Translations under genes and position numbers: made by a program | Assembly (NCBI GenBank): GCA_026708015.1 | Contig: JAPOVT010000004.1 | Coordinates: forward strand, 1-62,459 | Direction: 5' to 3' | DNA length: 62,459 bases | From: a bacterium | Lineage (GTDB): Bacteria; Actinomycetota; Acidimicrobiia; Acidimicrobiales; Bin134 | The notes under the pieces: generated by a model | The model's input: only the letters and a program-made list of their open reading frames with translations | What the model was told of the DNA's origin: nothing | Databases searched by the model: none | In this document: positions 8,781 to 21,301 of the stretch, piece by piece | Layout: every line of letters begins with the position of its first letter | How positions within the stretch are numbered: position 1 is the stretch's first letter

Positions 8781-9595
8781 TACATGTACCGGCGCAGTAA
8801 TTCCCGCAGCCCATACGCCGCTTGCTCTGCGGGCGCGTCTCCCTCAGTGGGATCGGGACCGGCCACCAGGGCCTCCCGCAACCCATCGGCGGCGTCGAGC
8901 ATGGCCCGCCAGAAATCGGCGTCGTACCCCCACGGCAGGCTGAGCTGCACTACCTTCTCGTGGGCCAGCGCAAAATCCTCCACCGCCTTGCTGTCAGAGG
9001 TATTTCGGCGAAGCCGGTCGGCCGAGAAGAACAGCGCCTCCAGTACCTCATAAGGCTCCACTCCCGGCAGTCCCGGCCCGAATTGGCTCTGGGCCACCGA
9101 GTTGGCCAGTCGGTCGAACAGCGCATCCACTGCATCCTCGTCGGCCTCGCCCACCTCCAAGTTCCCGGCGTAGTCCATCTCGTGGGCGATGCCCTCGCTC
9201 AGCAGCTCGCTCAGAATGTCTCCCTTGTGAGCGTCGTCGTAGTTCGCCAGCTCATACACCACCGCAGGCTGGCTCTTATCGAGTTTGGGAAGCCGGGCCC
9301 GTAGAACCCCTTCCACCGCCTGGTCGACTGCCTCCTCGTCGGCCTCGCACACGATCAGCGTCGGGCCCAACCAGGCGTGCTCCAGCCCAAGGGACCGCAG
9401 CTCGGCCTCCAAGCCGTTGCGGGCGTCGTAGACCCATTCGTGGAACTCGTAGGCCATCTGCTCGTCGTCGGGACCGCCCACCTCTTCGGCGGGCTGCGGG
9501 GGTGTGGGAAAGGTGGCCACGCCGCACTCCACGCACTCCGAAACGTCTTCGTCGTAGGAGGCACCGCATTGGAAGCACCAGACCATGTCGAACAT
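8780..9595 (-). CDS. Zinc-ribbon protein of unknown function
   Basis: 271 residues from the chosen ATG at 9595. An upstream in-frame start at 9658 would add 21 residues that look non-coding. The N-terminus has a two-CxxC zinc ribbon (WCFQCGASY and CVECGVATF). The middle repeats a motif twice, ending in EADEEAVDQAVEGVLR and GEADEDAVDALFDRLA, the latter typical of DUF2007-like signal-transduction domains. The C-terminal third is helical. The repeated acidic modules suggest internal duplication. The function is unknown. It is followed immediately by the TEX30-like hydrolase. Confidence 0.75.
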   Translation of the reverse strand: MFDMVWCFQCGASYDEDVSECVECGVATFPTPPQPAEEVGGPDDEQMAYEFHEWVYDARNGLEAELRSLGLEHAWLGPTLIVCEADEEAVDQAVEGVLRARLPKLDKSQPAVVYELANYDDAHKGDILSELLSEGIAHEMDYAGNLEVGEADEDAVDALFDRLANSVAQSQFGPGLPGVEPYEVLEALFFSADRLRRNTSDSKAVEDFALAHEKVVQLSLPWGYDADFWRAMLDAADGLREALVAGPDPTEGDAPAEQAAYGLRELLRRYM

Positions 9596-9743
9596 GGTTT
9601 CAGACCACACGGTCCAATCGCATTGTCGAGCAGCCTGATCGCGGCCTCGGTGCGTCACGGAGTTTCAGACCACATCCACCAGGTCGCATCGTCGCAGCAA
9701 CACGGCCGTGGAAACATGAAGTCAGCGGTGGGCAGCGCTACGG

Positions 9744-10751
9744 TTGGGCAACGTGAACGCATCGCCTGAGACCCCCGACCGCAATTTGGCGATGGAGCTG
9801 GTCAGAGTGACCGAGGTCGCTGCTCTGGCCGCTTCCCGATGGATGGGCCGGGGCGACAAAGAGGGCGCCGATGGCGCGGCCGTAGAAGCCATGCGTGTGC
9901 TGTTGCGGACTGTGCCGATGGACGGGATCGTGGTCATTGGCGAGGGCGAGAAGGACGAAGCCCCCATGCTCTTCAACGGAGAGTTGATCGGCGATGGAAC
10001 ACCTCCTGAGTGCGACATCGCAGTCGACCCTATCGACGGCACCACGCTCACATCTCTGGGCCGGGGCAACGCCCTGTCGGTGATCGCGGTGTCCGATCGG
10101 GGCACCATGTTCAACCCTGGACCCTGCGTCTACATGGAGAAGATCGCGTACGGCCCCGAATGCACCGGATACGGCATTTCCTTGGACAACTCTCCCACCC
10201 AGAACCTCGAGCTGGTGGCCGAGGCCAAAAGCGAGTCGGTGCGGGACGTGACTGCGGTGATCCTCGACCGCGATCGCCACTCTGAGCTCATTGCCGAGGT
10301 GCGCGATGCCGGAGCCCGCATCCGCCTCATACCCGACGGCGATGTGGCGGGGGCTATCTCCACCGCGTGGCCCGACTCGGGGGCCGACATCTTGTTCGGC
10401 GTCGGGGGAACGCCAGAAGGGGTAATCGCTGCCGCCGCCCTCAAGTGCATGGGCGGAGAGCTGCTGGGCCGGCTCTGGCCCCGCAACGACAGGGAGCGCA
10501 AGGAAGCTGAGAAGCTGGGGCGCGACGTGAGCAAGGTGCTCGACGCAGACGAGCTGGTGCAGGGCGACAACTGCTTCTTCGCCGCCACCGGCATCACCGA
10601 TGGGGATCTGCTCAAAGGCGTCCACTACTACAAGAACCACGCCAGCACTCAGTCGCTGGTTATGCGGTCGAAGTCGGGCACCGTTCGGCTGGTCAACGCC
10701 GACCACCAACTGGAGAAGCTGAACAGCTTCTCCGCTATCGAGTTCGGCTAG
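9744..10751 (+). CDS. glpX: Class II fructose-1,6-bisphosphatase GlpX
   Basis: Hydrolyses fructose 1,6-bisphosphate to fructose 6-phosphate, the key step of gluconeogenesis. The 335-residue sequence has the lithium-sensitive phosphatase motifs: [10 protein letters not shown] supplies metal ligands and VDPIDGTTL is the central signature. [20 protein letters not shown] is typical of the GlpX class, the main FBPase of many Actinobacteria. The start is uncertain between TTG at 9744 and GTG at 9753. It ends in a hairpin shared with the convergent gene. Confidence 0.94.
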   Translation: MGNVNASPETPDRNLAMELVRVTEVAALAASRWMGRGDKEGADGAAVEAMRVLLRTVPMDGIVVIGEGEKDEAPMLFNGELIGDGTPPECDIAVDPIDGTTLTSLGRGNALSVIAVSDRGTMFNPGPCVYMEKIAYGPECTGYGISLDNSPTQNLELVAEAKSESVRDVTAVILDRDRHSELIAEVRDAGARIRLIPDGDVAGAISTAWPDSGADILFGVGGTPEGVIAAAALKCMGGELLGRLWPRNDRERKEAEKLGRDVSKVLDADELVQGDNCFFAATGITDGDLLKGVHYYKNHASTQSLVMRSKSGTVRLVNADHQLEKLNSFSAIEFG

Positions 10752-10756
10752 GCGAC

Positions 10757-10779
10757 CGCCCCTGAACTCGACAGGGGCC
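10757..10779. terminator. Bidirectional hairpin terminator
   Basis: Perfect 7-base stem GCCCCTG (10758-10764) and CAGGGGC (10772-10778) with a 7-base loop, in the 33-base gap between glpX and the convergent binding-protein gene. A pyrimidine stretch (TTCTCTC) follows on the plus strand. The position fits shared termination. The missing long T run makes efficiency uncertain. Confidence 0.6.
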
Positions 10780-10784
10780 TTCTC

Positions 10785-12899
10785 TCACTGATCAGCGCGA
10801 AACAGGTAGCGCAGGTCCCAGTAGCCATACAGCGTCGGCGTGTAGTTGCCGAACACGTTGCGGACCGCTCCCAGCCGCTCGGACTGCGTGGTGTAGATGA
10901 GCGGAACGTTCTCGGCGACGATCGCTTGCGCATCCCAGTAGTGCTGCACCCGCTGCTCGTGGTCGAGCTCTTTGCTGCCGGCGATGTACAGCTCATCGAT
11001 ATCAGCCTCCCACTCCGTGGCGGGCTCAGGCTGATTCGGATGCCAAAGGTGCAGTCCTTCGCCGCTGTGCCACACGGTCATACCGCCGAAGGGATCGGGA
11101 CTCCCGGTCAGCCCAATCACCATGGCCTCCCAGTCGTAGGTGGCGGTGAGCTGGGCCACCATGCTGCCGAATTCAACAATCTGAAAATCAACGTCGAGGC
11201 CGATCGCGGTCATCCCCTCGTGGATGATGCCGGTGATTTCGGCCCGCACGCTGTTCCCCTCGTTGGTAACCAAGGTGAACGAGATGGGGTTGCCCAAGTC
11301 GTCCTCGCGGATGCCATCGCCGTCGGTGTCAAGCCAGCCCATTTCGTCAAGGATCTCGTTGGCTCGATCCACGTCGTAGGCGTACTGGCGTACTTCGGGG
11401 TTGTGGAAGTCACCGGCTGCCGGGCTTACTGAAGACCACTGCGGATAGCCCAGACCGTGCTGGACCCGGTCGATCATGGTTGCTTTGTCCATGGTGTAGG
11501 CAATGGCCTGCCGGAATGCCACGTTCTGGAACCAGTGCAGTTGAATCGGATCGACATAGGACTCGCCGGCATCGTTGATCCCGGGGTTCTGATTGAAGGC
11601 CAGGAAATTGGTGCCGAATCCGGGGCCGCGGCGGTGCAGGGTGAAGTTCTCCGCATCGGCCACTGGATCGAGCAAAGCGAACTCCTCGCCCAATACGCCG
11701 TGGAAGTCGGTTGTCCCGTCGCGGAACAGCGTCAGTTCGTCCTCCAAGTCCTCCACAATCAACTGCACAACCTGGTCGAGATACGGCAGGTGCTCTCCAG
11801 CATCGTCCACCAGCCAGTAGTCGGGGTTTCGCTCGAACACGAATCGCTCCCCGGGTGTGTATTCCCCGATGGTGAACGGGCCGGTGCCGATGATTTCGGT
11901 GGGATCGGTATCGATGCCCCAAAACTCCTCAAAGGTGCCCGCCTCGATGGGTTCTTCCAGGATGTGCTTGGGGTAGATGGCGGTGCCCAACGAGCGCAGG
12001 AACGGCGCGAACGGCTGCGGGAGAACGAATTCCACGGTGAGGTCGTCCAGCGCCGTGACCGTCATCTGCGACTGCTCCCACTGACCGGTCTCATCATTCA
12101 GGAACCGGAACTCGAAAGAAGCCCGGCTCGCCGCTTGGAAATCGTCGTTGTAGATCACCCGGTTGAAGGTGAATTCCACGTCGTGGGCGGTGAACGGCGT
12201 GCCGTCGTGCCACTGCACGTCGTCGCGCAGATGGAACACCCAGTGCAGTCCATCGTCGGAGCGCTCCCACGACTGCGCCAGAAGCGGCTCAATCTCATCG
12301 TTCAGCCATGAGGTCTGGGTGAGGCCCTCGAACAAGTACCCGAGCACGCCAGACGATCCGGCATCCCTGGCCAGCGCCAGGTTGAACGTGAGGGGCTCGG
12401 AAATTGTCGCCACCGTGATGGTGCCACCATGAACACCGATCTCATAGGAAAACCCCTCGGCGTTCCGGCGCAATTCCTCCACGATGGCCATAGACGGAAC
12501 AAGGCCCCCGAACGCCGCCGCCGCCGCCATCCGACGGCGGAGTTGCTCTAGAGCGGACTCTTCTTCCGGCTGGACTACCCCTTGGTCTGCTTCCTCGGCG
12601 TCCGCTGCCTCAGGTGTCTCGGGTTCAGTGGCCTCTGCCTCCGAGCTTTCGGGCGGCGGTTCCTGCCCAGCATCGTCCTGAACACTGGCATCAGGTTCAG
12701 ACTCATCCGCTTCCTCTGTCGGTGCGGGCTGTTCGGATTCTCTGGCCGTCTCTCCGGGATCAGACTCAACAGCGTCCGTCTCCGGCGCGGCTGTGACATC
12801 AGGCGTCGACGCAATGGGCGCAGGATCATCATCCGAACAGGCAGAGGCGAAGACCAGAACGAGGGCAACAACGGCCAGGAATCGCCACCTTGTCTTCAT
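10785..12899 (-). CDS. ABC transporter substrate-binding lipoprotein, peptide family (SBP_bac_5)
   Basis: 704 residues. The N-terminus is a lipoprotein signal (positive MKTRWR, hydrophobic core, lipobox ASAC with Cys21). A low-complexity acidic Glu/Pro/Ala segment of about 100 residues forms a linker. The DppA/OppA-type domain follows, with LAQSWERSDDGLHWVFHLR, VQWHDGTPFTAHDVEFTF and AIYPKHILE, the usual signatures. It should be anchored to the outer face of the membrane and bind peptides or similar solutes. No permease or ATPase genes lie beside it, so it is an orphan here. The linker is longer than in most family members. Confidence 0.9.
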   Translation of the reverse strand: MKTRWRFLAVVALVLVFASACSDDDPAPIASTPDVTAAPETDAVESDPGETARESEQPAPTEEADESEPDASVQDDAGQEPPPESSEAEATEPETPEAADAEEADQGVVQPEEESALEQLRRRMAAAAAFGGLVPSMAIVEELRRNAEGFSYEIGVHGGTITVATISEPLTFNLALARDAGSSGVLGYLFEGLTQTSWLNDEIEPLLAQSWERSDDGLHWVFHLRDDVQWHDGTPFTAHDVEFTFNRVIYNDDFQAASRASFEFRFLNDETGQWEQSQMTVTALDDLTVEFVLPQPFAPFLRSLGTAIYPKHILEEPIEAGTFEEFWGIDTDPTEIIGTGPFTIGEYTPGERFVFERNPDYWLVDDAGEHLPYLDQVVQLIVEDLEDELTLFRDGTTDFHGVLGEEFALLDPVADAENFTLHRRGPGFGTNFLAFNQNPGINDAGESYVDPIQLHWFQNVAFRQAIAYTMDKATMIDRVQHGLGYPQWSSVSPAAGDFHNPEVRQYAYDVDRANEILDEMGWLDTDGDGIREDDLGNPISFTLVTNEGNSVRAEITGIIHEGMTAIGLDVDFQIVEFGSMVAQLTATYDWEAMVIGLTGSPDPFGGMTVWHSGEGLHLWHPNQPEPATEWEADIDELYIAGSKELDHEQRVQHYWDAQAIVAENVPLIYTTQSERLGAVRNVFGNYTPTLYGYWDLRYLFRADQ

Positions 12900-12915
12900 G
12901 TGCTTCTCCCGGTAG

Positions 12916-13752
12916 TCATGATCTTTCCGGCCAGGCGCGACGGGCGGCCTGGCCGATTAGTGTCCGGCGAATGCGTCGGGGAGAAACGCCCGACATCACG
13001 GCGAGAACCCGGTTGATGCGCCCAGTAACCACCTCGGGCCGAGATCGGGCCGCAGCCGCCAACGTCTCAGCGGCCACCTCGTCGGCATCCTGCCACCCCA
13101 CCGAGGGCCACTTGTCCAGACTCCAGCGCCCCCGCTCATGAAACTCGGTACGGGTCAATCCCGGCAAGACAGTGGTTACCCCCACATCGGTGCCCTTGTG
13201 CTCCTCGTAGACGGCCTCACCAAAACTGGTGATGAAAGCCTTGGTCGCCGAGTAGACCGCGGTCATGGGCATCCCCTGAAGCGAGGCCATCGACGACACG
13301 AGAACTACCTGACCCCGCCCCCGATCGACCATCGTCTTCAGGGCAGCATGGGTCAGTCGTACCAGCGCCATGACGTTGAGCCCAATGGTCTCCCACACCT
13401 CTGAAGCGTCTTGAGCGTGAAATGGCCCCTCGTAACCCAGACCAGCATTGTTGACCAGCAGGTCTATGGGCGCCTCCTCGGCCACCACCCGCTTCTCCAC
13501 CGCGGCCAAGCCATCCGGATCGCACAAGTCGGCCTCCAGCACCTCCACCTCCGGCCCTGCGCCATCCGCTCGCAGATCCCTAGCCAGATCCCCCAGCCGA
13601 TCACCGTTTCGGGCCACCAGCACCAAGTCAACTCCCGCAGCGGCCAACTGCTGGGCTATCGCCCGCCCGATGCCCGCCGAAGCCCCGGTGACCAAGGCCC
13701 GCTCCCAACGCGGTCTGCGAGATTTTCCCAATACCATTCCAAACAGCTCCAA
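12916..13752 (-). CDS. Short-chain dehydrogenase/reductase
   Basis: 278 residues of a classical SDR: the cofactor motif TGASAGIG at about residue 23, NNAGLGYEG, the catalytic Ser in VSSMASLQG, and YSATK with the Tyr and Lys. The Rossmann motif and Arg in LVARNGDRL suggest NADP(H). The substrate is unknown. It lies between atpC and the binding-lipoprotein gene on the same strand. The 43-base gap to atpC leaves open whether it is read from the ATP synthase promoter. Confidence 0.88.
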   Translation of the reverse strand: MELFGMVLGKSRRPRWERALVTGASAGIGRAIAQQLAAAGVDLVLVARNGDRLGDLARDLRADGAGPEVEVLEADLCDPDGLAAVEKRVVAEEAPIDLLVNNAGLGYEGPFHAQDASEVWETIGLNVMALVRLTHAALKTMVDRGRGQVVLVSSMASLQGMPMTAVYSATKAFITSFGEAVYEEHKGTDVGVTTVLPGLTRTEFHERGRWSLDKWPSVGWQDADEVAAETLAAAARSRPEVVTGRINRVLAVMSGVSPRRIRRTLIGQAARRAWPERS

Positions 13753-13795
13753 CAGCCCTAGAGCAGATTAGGACCAAACTAGTGCTAGTGAGCGA

Positions 13796-14053
13796 TCAGC
13801 TGACAGTTGCGGAGTCGCTGAGGAGAGCGACGTTGTCGTGGGAAACCTCCACGAAGCCCCGCTCGACGGCAATGGTGGTCTTGGCGCCGTCGGTGGTATA
13901 CACGCGGACTTCGCTGGGCACGAGGACGCCCAAGAACGGTACGTGGCCGGGCTGGAACGCGATCTCCCCGTCAGTTGTGCGGGCCACCACCATCTCGGCT
14001 TCGCCGGTGTAGACGATCTCCTCGGGGGAGACGAGTTCGACAACCAGAGCCAT
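13796..14053 (-). CDS. atpC: ATP synthase epsilon subunit, short form
   Basis: 85 residues giving only the N-terminal beta-sandwich of the epsilon subunit, with DGEIAFQPGHVPFLGVLVPS as the signature. The usual form is 120-140 residues with a C-terminal helical hairpin that inhibits ATP hydrolysis; that hairpin is absent. The subunit links the gamma stalk to the c-ring. It is the last gene of the atp operon, 2 bases after atpD. Confidence 0.9.
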   Translation of the reverse strand: MALVVELVSPEEIVYTGEAEMVVARTTDGEIAFQPGHVPFLGVLVPSEVRVYTTDGAKTTIAVERGFVEVSHDNVALLSDSATVS

Positions 14054-14055
14054 CG

Positions 14056-16433
<2,378 letters not shown>

Positions 16434-16436
16434 AGA

Positions 16437-18062
16437 TCAGTCTTCTTCGGGACGCTGGATGTCGGTCTCGGGCAGGGTGTGGTCGGCGTCCACCACCCCG
16501 GCTTCGGCTGCGGCCTGGGCCTCCGCATCGGGCTCATCGCCCTCGGGCTCGGCTGACGACTCGAATTGAGCGGCAAAGGCCGACACCGCGGCCTCTAACC
16601 CGTCCTCGTCCACTGCACCGGTCTCGACCACCGACGACATCAGGTCGGCGTTGCGGGTCCGGACCCACTCCAAGAGCTCCGACTCGAAGCGAGCGACGTC
16701 TTCGACGGGGATGTTGTCCAGGTAGCCCCGGGTACCGGCGTACAGCGACACCACCTGCTCTTCAACCGGCATGGGCGCCTGGATGCCCTGCTTGAGCAAC
16801 TCGGTAAGGCGATAGCCCCGGTCGAGTTGGGCCTGGGACACGGCGTCGAGGTCGGAGCCGAAGGCGGCGAAGGCCTCCAGCTCGCGGAATTGCTGGAGGT
16901 CAGCCTTGAGGGTGCCCACCGCGGACTTCATGGCCTTGACCTGGGCGGCCGAACCCACCCGGGACACCGAGATGCCCACGTCCACCGCGGGCCGCACCCC
17001 CGACTTGAACAGGTCGTCCTGCAAGAAGATCTGCCCGTCGGTGATGGAAATCACATTGGTCGGGATGTAGGCCGACACGTCGCCGGCCTTGGTCTCGATG
17101 ATGGGCAGCGCGGTCAGCGATCCCGCCCCTCGATCGTCGCTCAGCTTGGCGGCCCGCTCCAGCAGCCGGCTGTGGAGGTAGAACACGTCGCCGGGATAGG
17201 CCTCCCGTCCGGGTGGGCGGCGCAGCAGCAACGCCATCTGGCGATAAGCCTCGGCCTGCTTCGACAAGTCGTCGTACACCGCCAGGGCGTGGCCGCCGTT
17301 GTCCATCCAGTGCTGGCCCATGGCGCAGCCGGCGTAGGGGGCTAAATACTTGAACGGAGCCGGGTCGGAGGCGGGGGCTACTACCACCACCGTGTACTCC
17401 ATGGCCCCCCGCTCGGCCAGGGTGGCCACCGCCTGGGCCACGGTGGAGGCCTTCTGGCCGATGGCCACATAAATGCACTTCACCCCCTGGCCCTTCTGGT
17501 TGAGAATCGTGTCCATGGCCACGGTGGTCTTGCCGGTCTTGCGGTCGCCGATGATCAGCTCCCGCTGGCCCCGGCCGATGGGGATGAGCGAGTCGATGGC
17601 CTTGATGCCGGTCTGGATTGGCTCGTGTACCGGCTTGCGGCCGGTGATGCCAGGGGCCTGCACCTCCATACGGCGGGTGTCGGCGCCGACAACGGGTCCC
17701 TTGCCGTCTACCGGCTCGCCCAGGGCGTTCACCACCCGGCCCAACAGGGCGTCGCCCACCGGAACCGACAGGATGTCGCCGGTAGAGCGGACGGCCTGGC
17801 CCTCTTCGATCTCATCCACCTCTCCGAGCACCACCGCGCCGATGGAGTCCTCGTCGAGGTTCAGGGCCAAACCAATGGTCCCGTTCTCGAATTCCAGCAT
17901 CTCGTTCACCGCGGCGCCGGGCAGCCCGGATATGCGGGCGATACCGTCGCCCACCTCGGTGATCCGCCCCACCTGGGCCAGCTCAACCTCGGGTTGGAAC
18001 CCCTCCAGGTTGCGGCGGATGGCCTCGGCTATGGAACCGGTGTCGATGGTCAGCTCTGCCAT
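16437..18062 (-). CDS. atpA: ATP synthase alpha subunit
   Basis: Non-catalytic nucleotide-binding F1 subunit, 541 residues. Walker A is GDRKTGKT, and the C-terminal signature segment includes [17 protein letters not shown]. It is about 30 residues longer than the E. coli protein because of an acidic C-terminal tail rich in Glu, Asp and Ala, as in mycobacteria where a C-terminal extension damps ATP hydrolysis. The N-terminus [17 protein letters not shown] is where delta binds. It follows atpH by 45 bases. Confidence 0.98.
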   Translation of the reverse strand: MAELTIDTGSIAEAIRRNLEGFQPEVELAQVGRITEVGDGIARISGLPGAAVNEMLEFENGTIGLALNLDEDSIGAVVLGEVDEIEEGQAVRSTGDILSVPVGDALLGRVVNALGEPVDGKGPVVGADTRRMEVQAPGITGRKPVHEPIQTGIKAIDSLIPIGRGQRELIIGDRKTGKTTVAMDTILNQKGQGVKCIYVAIGQKASTVAQAVATLAERGAMEYTVVVVAPASDPAPFKYLAPYAGCAMGQHWMDNGGHALAVYDDLSKQAEAYRQMALLLRRPPGREAYPGDVFYLHSRLLERAAKLSDDRGAGSLTALPIIETKAGDVSAYIPTNVISITDGQIFLQDDLFKSGVRPAVDVGISVSRVGSAAQVKAMKSAVGTLKADLQQFRELEAFAAFGSDLDAVSQAQLDRGYRLTELLKQGIQAPMPVEEQVVSLYAGTRGYLDNIPVEDVARFESELLEWVRTRNADLMSSVVETGAVDEDGLEAAVSAFAAQFESSAEPEGDEPDAEAQAAAEAGVVDADHTLPETDIQRPEED

Positions 18063-18107
18063 TGCTCTCCTCGGTCAGAAACGTTCTTCACATTTGCGCT
18101 CACGGGA

Positions 18108-18632
18108 CTAGAAGGAGTCCCGAAGCTGGCTCAGGCGGTGGCGCACTGATCCGTCGATCACCTCGTCGCCGATGGTGGCCACCACGCCGCCCATGACGCT
18201 GGGATCGACGATCACCTTGATGTCCACCCGATGGCCGGTGGCCGCGCTCAGTGCGTCGGCCAGCCTCTCGGCCTGGTCCTCGGTCAGCGCCACCGCAGAC
18301 CGTACCTCGGCCACTGAACGGCCTCGGTCTCGGGCGTTGAGCTCCACCGCCTCTTGGGCAATGCCGGCCAGATCGGACGACCGCCCCGCGGCCACGATCA
18401 TGGACACCATGGCGGTAGTGGTGTCAGAAGCATGGCCGCCCAGCAGATCTTCCACGATCTGCTGGCGGCGAGCGGCAGGGATCTGACGATCGGACAGCGT
18501 CATCCGGAGCTCGTCGGAGCCCTCCAGCGCCCGAGCGACGCGGAAGAGCTCGTCGGACACCAGATCGAGGTTCCCCTCGGCCCGGGCCACCGCGGCTACG
18601 GCATCGGCGTAGCTGGCAGATCGCTCGGCCAT
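18108..18632 (-). CDS. atpH: ATP synthase delta subunit
   Basis: Peripheral-stalk subunit that joins b to the top of F1. The frame is open far upstream, but the ATG at 18632 is preferred: it gives 174 residues beginning AERSASYADAVAAVARAEG, matching the usual delta N-terminus, and lies 7 bases after the atpF stop. The C-terminal strand DPSVMGGVVATIGDEVIDGS is the family signature. The upstream extension would overlap atpF in another frame and is rejected. Unlike in mycobacteria, delta is not fused to a second b subunit. Confidence 0.94.
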   Translation of the reverse strand: MAERSASYADAVAAVARAEGNLDLVSDELFRVARALEGSDELRMTLSDRQIPAARRQQIVEDLLGGHASDTTTAMVSMIVAAGRSSDLAGIAQEAVELNARDRGRSVAEVRSAVALTEDQAERLADALSAATGHRVDIKVIVDPSVMGGVVATIGDEVIDGSVRHRLSQLRDSF

Positions 18633-18639
18633 GGTGAAC

Positions 18640-19721
<1,082 letters not shown>

Positions 19722-20486
19722 CTAGTGCTCGGGGTGTAGGGATCCGCCGATGTACACGGCGGTGAGAATGGTGAAGATGAAGGCTTGGAGGGCCGAGACG
19801 AAGATCTCGAACGCGGTGAGCAAAATCAACGCCGCGAACGGCAGCACCGCGGGCACATAGAGGGTTCCCCACAGTGCGGCCGACAGAACGGCAAAGGTCA
19901 CCAACAGCAGGTGGCCGGCCACCATGTTGGCCCAGAGCCGGATGGCCAGTGACAACGGGCGGATCAGCAGGATCTGGAGCAGCTCGATGGGAGCCACCAG
20001 GATGTAGAGCGCCTTGGGCACCCCCGGCGGGAACAGCGCACCCTTGAAGTAGTGGTAGAAGCCCTGGGCCCGGATGCCCACCACGTGGTAGATGGCCCAC
20101 ACCACCAGCGCCAGGGCCAGGGGAATAGCCATTCGGGAGTTGGCCGGGAACTGGATGAACGGAACGACCTCGAAAATGTTGCTGAAGAAGACGAAGAAGA
20201 ACAGCGTGGTCAAGAAGGGTAGGTATTTGCGGCCGTCGGGGCCGATGGTCTGCATGATGATGCTGTTCTCGACGAACTCGATTCCGACTTCGGCCACTGT
20301 TTGCGTCCCGGTGGGCACCAGCGCCCGCCGACGGCCCGCCGCCCAGAACAGCCCCGCGGTCAGCAACAGCGCGGCAATGTAGATCAACCCCGTCTTGTTG
20401 AGGGCCACCGGAGTGTCGGTGAACAAGAAGTCGGGCCATACGAACAGATGCGAGACCGGTGGAAAGTCCAGGGCAAACACGTTCAC
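19722..20486 (-). CDS. atpB: ATP synthase a subunit
   Basis: Stator channel subunit of Fo. The GTG at 20486 gives 254 residues and overlaps the atpI stop as GTGA, so it is preferred to the further upstream ATG at 20552, which would lie inside atpI. The essential Arg is in RPLSLAIRLWANMVAGHLL. Several hydrophobic helices and the C-terminal AFIFTILTAVYIGG are typical. It forms the proton half-channels against the c-ring. Confidence 0.96.
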   Translation of the reverse strand: MNVFALDFPPVSHLFVWPDFLFTDTPVALNKTGLIYIAALLLTAGLFWAAGRRRALVPTGTQTVAEVGIEFVENSIIMQTIGPDGRKYLPFLTTLFFFVFFSNIFEVVPFIQFPANSRMAIPLALALVVWAIYHVVGIRAQGFYHYFKGALFPPGVPKALYILVAPIELLQILLIRPLSLAIRLWANMVAGHLLLVTFAVLSAALWGTLYVPAVLPFAALILLTAFEIFVSALQAFIFTILTAVYIGGSLHPEH

Positions 20487-20920
20487 TGAGCAGCTCCTTG
20501 TGGCTTCAAGCCGGGATAAGCGAGGGACATGGAGACATACCGGGTCTCCCAAACCAGCAGAACAATATGGGCCAAGACCAGCGTGATGACAAACGGCAGG
20601 GCCTCAAACCAGCCGGTATTCCTCACCAGGAAGTAGGCCCCGGTGAGAATGCCCAGGCGGATGAAGTACCCACCCATAACCCCGGCCATCAGCATGGTGG
20701 GCGAAATCCGCACAGACCAAGTGATGAGCGAGGCCGCCAGCCAGAAGTTGATCAGGATCAGCCCGAGGGCGTAGCCACTGGACCACAATCCGTCGAACCC
20801 CCATACACCGGCGCAAATCCCGACCAGCACCGGCCCGCCGATCATCCCTCGGCGGATGATGTCAAGAGCCACAGCCTTCTCGGGCGCCTCCTCGCCGGTC
20901 GCCACCGGCCGCTCAGCCAT
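20483..20920 (-). CDS. ATP synthase I-like membrane protein
   Basis: 145 residues from the ATG at 20920, which overlaps the end of the AtpZ-like gene. An upstream ATG at 20944 would lengthen it by 8. Four hydrophobic segments are visible (GGPVLVGICAGVWGF, ALGLILINFWLAASL, MLMAGVMGGYFIRLGILTG, LPFVITLVLAHIVLLVWETR), the last ending in ETRYVSMSLAYPGL. Such proteins sit at the head of atp operons and help c-ring assembly. The assignment rests on position and topology, not a catalytic motif. Confidence 0.8.
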   Translation of the reverse strand: MAERPVATGEEAPEKAVALDIIRRGMIGGPVLVGICAGVWGFDGLWSSGYALGLILINFWLAASLITWSVRISPTMLMAGVMGGYFIRLGILTGAYFLVRNTGWFEALPFVITLVLAHIVLLVWETRYVSMSLAYPGLKPQGAAQ

Positions 20921-21203
20921 CGGTGGCCTCCAGCTCAGTATCAACCCGCCGACTGGGCAGTTCCCGGTCGTAGGCGTCCATGCGGTCGCTATAGGCCTTT
21001 ACGGCCTTCCATCCTGCGTAAACCGCAGTCAACAAGCACAAGACCAGCGTGAAGACCGGCCTGGTGCCCAGCGCGCCGTCGATGAGCCAGCCGAAAAAGG
21101 CAAACAGCGCCGGGGTGGCCACCAGTTCGAAGGCGATGGAGAGGGCGTCTCCTGCGCTCTGGCGGTTGTATAGCTGGCGATTCTGCGTCATTGCAGTTGG
21201 CAC
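20913..21203 (-). CDS. AtpZ/AtpI family protein
   Basis: 96 residues with two membrane helices (ELVATPALFAFFGWLIDG and VFTLVLCLLTAVYAGWKAV) and a charged C-terminus. The helix-loop-helix with a GWLIDGALGT turn is characteristic of AtpZ, which assists ATP synthase assembly or magnesium handling. It is the first gene of the operon. The 98-base gap to the wecA-like gene upstream may hold the operon promoter. Confidence 0.82.
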   Translation of the reverse strand: MPTAMTQNRQLYNRQSAGDALSIAFELVATPALFAFFGWLIDGALGTRPVFTLVLCLLTAVYAGWKAVKAYSDRMDAYDRELPSRRVDTELEATDG

Positions 21204-21301
21204 GAATTGGGCCCCTATGGCAAGCGGATTGGCCTCGCCGAAATGGTTTCGCGTACCAGGCTACGGGGCCAAATCATCAGACTGGTGGCCAGGCAAAGTG
21301 T